NCBI GenBank assembly: GCA_031290325.1
Contig: JAITNU010000184.1
Span: 1 to 11,905 of the forward strand
From: Treponema sp.
GTDB taxonomy: Bacteria > Spirochaetota > Spirochaetia > Treponematales > Breznakiellaceae
Direction: 5' to 3'
Length of the DNA stretch: 11,905 nt
The position numbers and the translations under genes were made by a program. Each line of letters begins with the position of its first letter. Position 1 is the stretch's first letter. The notes under the pieces are model-generated. The model was not told the DNA's origin. It was given only the letters and a program-made list of their open reading frames with translations, and made no database searches. Below are positions 6,773 through 11,905 of this stretch, piece by piece.

Positions 6773-8824
6773 TTACTCCTTGGACACCTTCGTGTCCGCG
6801 GCAAGCTCCTGGCGAAAACTGAAGGGAACAAACATCACCCCCATTTCGGTAAAAAACTTGCTGAAAAACTCATAATATTGAAGACGTACCACTTGAATGG
6901 CAACGATCATTCCCTCAAGCAGGATTATGACGACATTCCCAAAGATCATGATGATCAGGGAAAATAAGGGACCCATGACCAGGCTGGATACCATACCGGA
7001 CAGGGTAAACACGATAAACGAAAGCACCGCGTGGGAAAGGGCAAAGGCCCCTACCCGGAGAAAACTCACGGTGTTGGAGATATAGGTTGAAGCGGTTTCC
7101 AGGATTTCCACGAACCCTTCCATTATAAAGACCAGAAGCCCATGTTCCAAAATCGGCCGCTCCCGCGCAATGATCCGCCAGATGACCGGGCCAAAGAAGA
7201 TGCCCAAGGCCGGCAGCATGATCCCGATCATATCAAACCAGGCGAAACTGCCGCCCAGGAGCAGCACCCGCACCACTATCCCCAGGGTATACCAGAAGAG
7301 CAGAATCCCCGCCAAACCGTTTTTTGAGAAAAAAGCCTTTTCGTACTTTTTTAAGGCCACCTGGTTTATGACATTGATCCAGAGTCCTATGGAATTCAGC
7401 AGGATCCCCACCCCCACGGTAAACCCAAAGAAATAGAAGAGCTTCGCGATATTGCCCTTTTCAGGCATGAGGTGGAGGATCCGCTCAGGCGGCTCCCCAA
7501 CCTGCCCGGTGAGGTGCATGAAAAAGCCCAGCACTGCCTGGGTGGGGCGGATTAACAATTCCTCATTGGCAAAGACCGCGCCGTTCAAAAGCCCCATGAT
7601 CATGGAAGTGATACCCACTGCAATCAGGGGGGTCGAATAACTCTTGAATGACACCAGGGCTTTGACCCGGGGGTTACGGGTGAGGATCCCCAACAGCATA
7701 AGCACGAAGCCCTGCCCCAGGTCCCCGAACATGATACCAAAGAGGAAGGCGAAGAACACTGCCACAAAGGGGGTGGGATCGATAGTGCCGTACAGAGGCG
7801 CCCCGTAGGAAAACACTACGTTCTCAAAGCCCTTAACAAAGGCGCCGTGTTTCAGGGAGACCGGAACCTTCTCTTTACCCTCCTGAACCTCCGGCACTTC
7901 TTCCGGGTTGAAGGTCCTGATGGCTACCCTGCCGCCGGTGAACCGTTCAATGTCCACCACGAAACTCGTGACACTATCCAGGGGAACCCAGCCGGATAAG
8001 AAGTACACACTCTGGGTGGCGACCAGCCTTTCCTTGAGTTCCTCGGTGATGGCGGCCATGAGGTAGGAGCCGCTTAAACGCCGGAGTTCCGGTCCGTATT
8101 CATCACCGAGCTGTTTTTTACGTTCCGCAATACTTCCCAGTTCATGTTCCGTGTTGGCAAGACGGCTTTCAAGGCCGGAGACGATCTCCGAAGGAACCCC
8201 CCGGTACCCTTCAGGGATGGCGATGGGAATAAAAGCCCGTTTCTTAAGCTCCGAATCCAGGGCAAACCGGCCTTTACGGGAAGCTGCCGCCACGACGCGA
8301 TCATCCCCCTTCCCCAGGGGGATAATCACCGCCCGGTCCACGAGGCTCTCCCGCACTTCAGCCTGGTCTGCCGGATCAAGCCGCCCGATCCGGAGGGTCA
8401 AATAGGAGAGCTGGTCCAATTCTGCGAAGGGGGCATTGAGGTTGGCAAAGGACCGCACCTCATGCAGGGCTTCCTCAACCTTCCGTTTCTCCTGGGTCTC
8501 CCCCAGTTCCCGCTCCCGTATGAGCGTTACGATATCGCTGATCATGGTGACCAGAGAATCTTCCGCTTCAGTGGGAAAACTGCTCGTCTCCTCTGGCTCA
8601 GTGGGCAGCTCAATCCCCAGATAGGTGGAAAGGGCTTGCAGTTTTTCAAGCTGGTCCCGGATGTGCCTGAATACCCCTTCATCCTTGAAGTGGGCATCTG
8701 CACCGGTAGTCCCCTCGCCAGAGAAGTGCATCAGTCCCCGGCGGCCCAGAAATTCAATGACCCTATCCACATCCCGTGCGAGTACGGTCAGTTCCAGGCG
8801 TTTCATTTTCCTGGAGCGCATCAT
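6773..8824 (-). CDS. atpI: V-type ATPase subunit I (membrane stator, a-subunit equivalent)
   Basis: 683 residues. The first about 330 form the cytoplasmic stalk-binding part, with two coiled-coil arms (around 50-125 and 215-265) and the typical SGWVPLDSV near 277-285. The remaining part has about seven or eight hydrophobic membrane helices from about 350 to 650. Conserved family stretches are FFAFLFGIMFGDLGQGFVLM (357-376), YISNTVSFLRVGAFALSHAV (581-600) and VVRLQYYEFFSKFF (645-658). The Arg in the last motif (R647) corresponds to the essential stator Arg that faces the K-ring Glu. The ATG at 8822-8824 overlaps the C stop as ATGA and has GGAGG 7 bases upstream. MMRSRKMKRLE offers a second possible start at M7. 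Confidence 0.96.
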   Translation of the reverse strand: MMRSRKMKRLELTVLARDVDRVIEFLGRRGLMHFSGEGTTGADAHFKDEGVFRHIRDQLEKLQALSTYLGIELPTEPEETSSFPTEAEDSLVTMISDIVTLIRERELGETQEKRKVEEALHEVRSFANLNAPFAELDQLSYLTLRIGRLDPADQAEVRESLVDRAVIIPLGKGDDRVVAAASRKGRFALDSELKKRAFIPIAIPEGYRGVPSEIVSGLESRLANTEHELGSIAERKKQLGDEYGPELRRLSGSYLMAAITEELKERLVATQSVYFLSGWVPLDSVTSFVVDIERFTGGRVAIRTFNPEEVPEVQEGKEKVPVSLKHGAFVKGFENVVFSYGAPLYGTIDPTPFVAVFFAFLFGIMFGDLGQGFVLMLLGILTRNPRVKALVSFKSYSTPLIAVGITSMIMGLLNGAVFANEELLIRPTQAVLGFFMHLTGQVGEPPERILHLMPEKGNIAKLFYFFGFTVGVGILLNSIGLWINVINQVALKKYEKAFFSKNGLAGILLFWYTLGIVVRVLLLGGSFAWFDMIGIMLPALGIFFGPVIWRIIARERPILEHGLLVFIMEGFVEILETASTYISNTVSFLRVGAFALSHAVLSFIVFTLSGMVSSLVMGPLFSLIIMIFGNVVIILLEGMIVAIQVVRLQYYEFFSKFFTEMGVMFVPFSFRQELAADTKVSKE

Positions 8825-9861
8825 AATTTCACCTCCAGCAGGGTAAAAACATCATGCGAGGACATACCAAAGCCCAGCCCCTCGGCGACACTGGTCAAGA
8901 GGTCCTCTTCAAACTGTTTCAGCTTGATAAAACAGAAACTCGTATCCAGGGAAAAGGGGTTTAAATGAAAGGAGACCCGGGCAAGGCGGTACAGATACTC
9001 TGAAGCGGCGTTCTGAAAATACCGGGGGTCCACCTTCCAGTGTTCATCAGGCTTTTCGGGGTTGAGGAAAGACTCCCGTTTCCAGCCGGTCCAATCGGAA
9101 CGGGTATCCAGGGACATGGAGAGAGACGCCACCGCATCGGCTGCCTCCTCAAAGTTTTTTTCCCCTTTTTTCTTTTTTTCTATTTCTTTGATAAATAACA
9201 ACTTTTTCCGCACCTCATCAGGGGACATACCGTAATAGGTCCGTAGGCGTAAGGCCCACACCACATTTCTCAGGGCAATCTCTTCAGAAAGGATCTTTTC
9301 AATGGGAAGACGGTCATTCCGGGACAGGGCAAACAGGGTTTTCCATAAGGCCCTGTAATAATGACCATCCAGCTTCATCTGCAACCCCATTCGGTCGGTA
9401 TTTTTATCAGATTGAATATTTTCGCTAAGGAGAAACTCGAATTCAGTTCCTCCAACCATAGCGGCAAGATCCGGATACGCTTCAAATTTAAGGGTTCTGA
9501 AATGTCCCAGCTCGGTAAAGCCAGGGCAATGGGGTTCCCCCGAGCCCAGGGCGTCAAGCACCACCTTGAGATCAGCGTATTCATAGGTACGGATAAGCCG
9601 TACCAGCAGTTCCGGGGGCTTTGCGTAAGAATCAACGACGCTGATGATCTGCCTCACCGTCTGCTGGATAATACGGTCCTCAAAGTCCCGCAACAGTTCC
9701 CGCTCCGGCAGGTTCTGTACGGCATGGGGAAAGAGCAGGCGATCCAGTTCAGAAAGCCGGCTTACACTGCCCAGGGCAGCCATCCGCTTGCCGATAAAGG
9801 ACTTCCCAATGATCCCGCAGGACTTGGCATACACATAGGCCCGTTCCCCCATACTCGGCAT
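8821..9861 (-). CDS. atpC: V-type ATPase subunit C (AC39/d-type rotor adapter)
   Basis: 346 residues from the ATG at 9859-9861, 1 base after the upstream gene's stop and with GGAG 9 bases before it. An ATG at 9874-9876 is the alternative start but has a poorer ribosome site. The all-helical protein starts MPSMGERAYVYAKSCGIIGK and has the conserved EEIALRNVVWALRLRTYYGM around 194-212. It ends with KLKQFEEDLLTSVAEGLGFG, all consistent with the vATP-synt_AC39 family. It sits between the K ring and the D/F shaft. A Lys-rich patch (EIEKKKKGEKNFEE, about 226-239) is encoded by A/G-only codons, leaving a T-rich tract on the plus strand at 9151-9190. Confidence 0.9.
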   Translation of the reverse strand: MPSMGERAYVYAKSCGIIGKSFIGKRMAALGSVSRLSELDRLLFPHAVQNLPERELLRDFEDRIIQQTVRQIISVVDSYAKPPELLVRLIRTYEYADLKVVLDALGSGEPHCPGFTELGHFRTLKFEAYPDLAAMVGGTEFEFLLSENIQSDKNTDRMGLQMKLDGHYYRALWKTLFALSRNDRLPIEKILSEEIALRNVVWALRLRTYYGMSPDEVRKKLLFIKEIEKKKKGEKNFEEAADAVASLSMSLDTRSDWTGWKRESFLNPEKPDEHWKVDPRYFQNAASEYLYRLARVSFHLNPFSLDTSFCFIKLKQFEEDLLTSVAEGLGFGMSSHDVFTLLEVKL

Positions 9862-9862
9862 A

Positions 9863-10177
9863 CTAGGGTTCTCCATGAAGCGACAGCAGGCTTTCAACCA
9901 GCGCCGCAAAACGATCCTGCCGAACCGTCATAGTATCAAGGCACACCTGGTAGGCGTCAAGCTGCTTTTGATAGTCCGCCCTGACCGCGGCGATAGCCTG
10001 TTCATACCCCGCCTCAAGCGCCGCAGCTTCCCGGCCAAACCCTTCGTCATAGCGCAGACGGCTTTCCTGCTCCCCATGGGCAAGGCGCCGATCCGCCTCA
10101 GCCTGGGCATCATGCACCAGAGCCGCCGCTTCAGCCTCAACCTTTAATAAATGCTGCAAAACATTCCGATCATCCAT
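9863..10177 (-). CDS. V-type ATPase subunit H/G-like coiled-coil protein (peripheral stalk)
   Basis: 104 residues, rich in Ala, Glu, Gln and Arg with almost no Pro or Gly. It begins MDDRNVLQHLLKVEAEAAAL and continues as an unbroken amphipathic helix (HDAQAEADRRLAHGEQESRL and on). Such short Ala/Glu-rich helices with the early LLKVEAEA pattern are typical of the archaeal-type subunit H (Thermus G), which pairs with subunit E in the outer stalk. Its place at the head of the ATPase genes, directly before C and I, fits. The sequence is too low in complexity to assign on similarity alone, so the call depends on context. The ATG is at 10175-10177, with an AGGCAGG-type site about 6 bases upstream and 22 bases after the PTS gene. 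Confidence 0.78.
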   Translation of the reverse strand: MDDRNVLQHLLKVEAEAAALVHDAQAEADRRLAHGEQESRLRYDEGFGREAAALEAGYEQAIAAVRADYQKQLDAYQVCLDTMTVRQDRFAALVESLLSLHGEP

Positions 10178-10199
10178 GGAAAACCTGCCTAACCACGCC

Positions 10200-10673
10200 T
10201 CAATCCAAGGCGATAAGGATATCCTCGTATTTTTTTATAATCCCCGAAGCTCCCTGGGCATCCTTCTGGGCCAGGAGTTCTGTGTAAAACTGGGGGTTAT
10301 CCAACAACTCCGCCAGACGCTGAAGGAGGCGGAGGTGCTTCTCCGAATCCGTCTGAGGCACCAGGATCATAAACAACAGGTATACCGGCTCCCCATCCAG
10401 GGCATCATAATCAATACCCCCCTTTGAAATACCCAGCACCCCATACATGTCATTAAGGGCAGTAGTCTTTCCATGAGGAATGGCGATACCCCTGTGGATA
10501 CCGGTGGACATCTTCGCTTCCCGCAGCCGCAGGGCCTTCAGGATATCTTCCCGGTCAACGGACTGTTCCACCTGGCAGAACCGGTCCACTAATTCCTCAA
10601 AGGCTTCTTCCTTATCCTCAGCATCTAATCCGACCTTAATCAACTCAGGCGGAAATATCTCATACAGGAACAT
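10200..10673 (-). CDS. Fructose/nitrogen-type PTS EIIA domain protein (PtsN-like)
   Basis: 157 residues from the ATG at 10671-10673, which has GGGAGAGG about 7 bases upstream. The frame extends further 5' into secG, but that part is not EIIA-like. The one domain is PTS EIIA type 2: an N-terminal helix (DKEEAFEELVDRF), then ALRLREAKMSTGIHRGIAIP followed by HGKT with the phosphorylatable His67. YLLFMILVPQTDSEKHLRLL and a C-terminal helical part (LAELLDNPQFYTELL) come next. No EIIB or EIIC domain or sugar permease gene is nearby. By family, such stand-alone proteins take phosphate from HPr and regulate other proteins rather than transport sugar. Treponemes are known to keep a PTS phosphorelay without sugar permeases. 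Its place between secG and the ATPase genes suggests a regulatory role toward the operon or the pump, but that is inferred. Confidence 0.93.
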   Translation of the reverse strand: MFLYEIFPPELIKVGLDAEDKEEAFEELVDRFCQVEQSVDREDILKALRLREAKMSTGIHRGIAIPHGKTTALNDMYGVLGISKGGIDYDALDGEPVYLLFMILVPQTDSEKHLRLLQRLAELLDNPQFYTELLAQKDAQGASGIIKKYEDILIALD

Positions 10674-10701
10674 CGCAAACCTCTCCCTTACACTACATGC
10701 G

Positions 10702-11121
10702 CTATTCAGACAACCCGTCATCCGCAGGTTCAGCATCAGGCAACCCCACATCCTCCGTCAAGGGGCTTTCAAGCCCAGCGCCCTCCGCGTCTGAAGGTTC
10801 AGGACCTGGCACCTCCGGCTCCTGCCACCAGTTACGGTTTACATCGGACGAAAGCTGCCGAGCCGCAGATTCCACCCCCGTACCGCCAGGGGTCCGGTTA
10901 ATCAGGGCCAACCCCAGGCTGAGGATCAAAAACGAAGCCCCCAAAATCGTCGTGGCACGGGTCAGCACATTCCCGGAACGGGACCCAAAGGCAGAGGAGC
11001 TGCCCCCGGCAAAAATACCCCCCAGACTATCCCCTTCCTCGTTCTGAACCAGGACCAACAAGACCAGTAAAATGGCCACTACGATAAAAAAGACCAACAG
11101 TAAAACACTGAGTACACCCAT
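10702..11121 (-). CDS. secG: Preprotein translocase subunit SecG
   Basis: 139 residues. Membrane helix one is about residues 4-26 (LSVLLLVFFIVVAILLVLLV), followed by VQNEEGDSLGGIFAGGSSSAFGSRSGNVLTRAT. That loop contains the SecG signature: an N/Q-rich stretch, GG, then a Gly/Ser-rich segment before TRAT. Helix two is about 57-75. The remaining about 63 residues form an acidic, Pro-rich tail (from about 77 to 139), longer than in many SecG proteins. SecG is a small inner-membrane partner of SecYE. The ATG at 11119-11121 has GGAG at 11128-11131. It is the first gene after the promoter, and the EIIA gene starts 28 bases downstream. Confidence 0.95.
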   Translation of the reverse strand: MGVLSVLLLVFFIVVAILLVLLVLVQNEEGDSLGGIFAGGSSSAFGSRSGNVLTRATTILGASFLILSLGLALINRTPGGTGVESAARQLSSDVNRNWWQEPEVPGPEPSDAEGAGLESPLTEDVGLPDAEPADDGLSE

Positions 11122-11127
11122 CTACAA

Positions 11128-11131
11128 CTCC
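11128..11131 (-). promoter_or_regulatory. Ribosome binding site of secG
   Basis: GGAG on the minus strand, 6 bases before the ATG at 11119-11121. It supports the start used for secG and lies about 30 bases after the predicted transcription start. Confidence 0.75.
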
Positions 11132-11140
11132 ACAAATCGG

Positions 11141-11168
11141 TATGATTCTCTCATTATGCTATGATTCT
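11141..11168. repeat. 9-bp direct repeat across the operon's transcription start region
   Basis: TATGATTCT occurs at 11141-11149 and again at 11160-11168 on the plus strand, a spacing of 19 bases (nearly two helical turns). The second copy overlaps the predicted start of transcription of the secG-ATPase operon, and the first lies in the leader. Such placement suits a repressor site, but chance in AT-rich sequence is possible. Confidence 0.35.
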
Positions 11169-11169
11169 T

Positions 11170-11198
11170 ATTGTATCCAACTGGATAAAGTTATTCAA
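11170..11198 (-). promoter_or_regulatory. Sigma-70-type promoter of the secG-EIIA-ATPase operon
   Basis: On the minus strand TTGAAT (-35, bases 11193-11198) is followed by exactly 17 bases and TACAAT (-10, bases 11170-11175). Each box differs from consensus at a single position. Transcription would start near 11162-11163, giving a leader of about 40 bases before the secG ATG. The surrounding DNA is AT-rich compared with the genes. I found no comparably clear promoter between the operon genes, so this may serve all thirteen. Confidence 0.8.
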
Positions 11199-11201
11199 GA
11201 C

Positions 11202-11233
11202 AGGAAATCAGGGGTTTTTTATAATGATTTCCT
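11202..11233. repeat. Perfect 9-bp inverted repeat upstream of the operon promoter
   Basis: AGGAAATCA (11202-11210) and TGATTTCCT (11225-11233) form a perfect inverted repeat with a 14-base spacer. It ends 3 bases upstream of the -35 box. The spacer contains a run of six T. Its centre is about 55 bases upstream of the predicted start, which suits an activator site. It could also be a mobile-element remnant, since a recombinase pseudogene follows. Confidence 0.5.
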
Positions 11234-11370
11234 TACTCCTGTTGAGTTCATAGCGTTTAAGCCGATATATCCATAGGTCGTCTCCTGCTCAAACTTATTA
11301 CCAAGTATATGCAAGCACGACGCTTCGTCAGGGCAACGGCATTTGCTCTGCAAGTATATTTTTATGATAT

Positions 11371-11695
11371 AATACGGAACTTCCTGTCCCTGGCCTTTGG
11401 GAAAAAACACAGGATTTTTCATCTGAAAACTGGCTTTTCCCGGGTTTTCCTGGGATTGCCATGATCCGTTCCGCTCAAAAAATCTTTGACAGAGCACTGG
11501 AGAAAGCCGGTATTGCAAAAAACGCCTCAATATCATAGTCTCCTCGTTTGCTACCCACCTCATGGAAGCGGGGACGAAAGTACGGTACATACCTTCATGT
11601 ATCGGTCAGAACCACTGAACACCCATGTCGCCAAACGGGATACGGGTGCAAAGTCCGCTTGATACACCGGCGATTGACCTTCTCTATAATAATAG
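11371..11695 (+). pseudogene. Tyrosine recombinase (XerC/D- or integron-integrase-like), broken C-terminal remnant
   Basis: Pieces of a C-terminal catalytic domain are recognisable in shifting plus-strand frames. From about 11377, ELPVPGLWEKTQDF leads into ENWLFPG (about 11425-11445) and RSAQKIFDRALEKAGIAKNA, ending at TAG 11536-11538. HSL of the HSLRHS box is then in another frame (from 11534), SFATHLMEAGTKVRYIP in another (11544-11594), TTE near 11611 and THVAKRD from 11621. The final QSPLDT (from about 11649) is in yet another frame. The catalytic HxxR box has lost the bases for its Arg and flanking residues, and the nucleophile Tyr codon before THV is missing. At least four frame changes show it is dead. 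The N-terminal core-binding domain was not found; the exact limits are approximate. Confidence 0.82.
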
Positions 11696-11768
11696 GTTAT
11701 TTAAAGTACATTATTTTGCTAGGGTAGATTAGATGAACCTTTGTTCGCCTTTTATACAGATTTTGCGC

Positions 11769-11794
11769 GTTAGACGAAATAAGGTGCGTCTAGC
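11769..11794. repeat. 8-bp inverted repeat
   Basis: GTTAGACG (11769-11776) pairs with CGTCTAGC (11787-11794) with one G-T wobble and a 10-base loop. The left arm resembles the GTTRRRY core of integron recombination sites, but the orientation of the two arms is the wrong way round for an attC site. Confidence 0.45.
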
Positions 11795-11888
11795 AGGTCT
11801 GTTATGCTACGGGCAGCGCCCTCGGGGTTCCGTTCGCCTAGGTCGTTTCACTCCCACGGCTCACTCCACCCACATTTTGCCAGCCCTA

Positions 11889-11905
11889 AAAATGCTACGC
11901 ATTTT
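11889..11905. repeat. 7-bp perfect inverted repeat at the window edge
   Basis: AAAATGC (11889-11895) and GCATTTT (11899-11905) form a stem with a 3-base loop (TAC). The right arm ends in four T at the last bases of the window, so it might be an intrinsic terminator or part of a longer repeat that continues outside. Confidence 0.4.

Larger units (their letters stand above)
11696..11905. other. Non-coding right edge of the window
   Basis: These 210 bases follow the recombinase remnant. I see no reading frame with a credible start and ribosome site. A hairpin occurs at 11769-11794 and another at 11889-11905. A GC-richer patch lies between them (about 11808-11865). The sequence may be an intergenic repeat, but only one copy is visible here. 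Confidence 0.5.

Noticed and set aside
8144..8968. A 274-codon open frame on the plus strand, antisense to subunits I and C
   Set aside because: It crosses the overlap of two well-supported genes and shows no family features or ribosome site.
10674..10751. Upstream extension of the EIIA reading frame by 26 codons
   Set aside because: It overlaps the end of secG and is unlike EIIA sequences; the ATG at 10671-10673 has a good ribosome site.
11219..11590. A 123-codon minus-strand open frame upstream of the operon promoter
   Set aside because: The opposite strand over most of its length holds recognisable recombinase motifs, and the minus translation resembles no family. It also ends within the inverted-repeat element.
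11769..11794. Possible integron attC site, because GTTAGAC fits the GTTRRRY core
   Set aside because: A genuine attC has RYYYAAC first and GTTRRRY last. Here the GTT arm comes first, and no RYYYAAC partner is seen in the preceding 150 bases.

Overview
The window carries a bacterial rotary V-type (V/A-type) ATPase operon on the minus strand. It spans about 10.5 kb and runs from a promoter near 11185 down to about 656. The source is probably a spirochaete of the Treponema type. Reasons: the V-type rather than F-type ATPase, the spirochaete-like sequence of subunits A, B, I and K, a treponeme-like methyl-accepting chemotaxis protein C-terminus at the left edge, and moderately high GC with strong Shine-Dalgarno sites. 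A termite-gut treponeme would fit the base composition, but that species-level guess is inference.

Layout, left to right. 1-267 (+) is the C-terminal end of a chemoreceptor gene that enters from outside the window. 268-655 is non-coding or decayed sequence with two GC-rich hairpins. 656-11121 (-) holds thirteen tightly packed genes. In transcription order these are secG, a fructose-type PTS EIIA protein, ATPase subunits H/G-like, C, I, K, F, E, A, B and D, a universal stress protein, and a small flavodoxin-fold-like protein. Most junctions overlap (ATGA) or are separated by fewer than 30 bases. 11122-11232 holds the operon control region: a very good sigma-70 promoter (TTGAAT-N17-TACAAT), a 9-bp inverted repeat just upstream and a 9-bp direct repeat around the likely start site. 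About 11371-11695 (+) is a frameshifted remnant of a tyrosine recombinase. The right edge is non-coding with short hairpins.

How the genes work together. A and B form the A3B3 catalytic head. D and F form the central shaft, and C couples it to the membrane ring. E and the H/G-like protein form the peripheral stalks. I is the membrane stator with the half-channels, and K is the ion-carrying ring subunit. Together they interconvert ATP energy and a proton or sodium gradient. SecG serves the Sec translocase. The PTS EIIA protein, which keeps its phosphorylatable histidine, and the UspA-like protein flank the ATPase genes and are plausible links between energy status and ion pumping; that link is inference from gene position only.

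I see no clearly new biological system. The points most worth a second look are the PTS EIIA protein inside the ATPase operon, the symmetrical elements at its promoter, the C8G7 homopolymer run inside atpA, and the recombinase remnant that has lost both of its key catalytic motifs.
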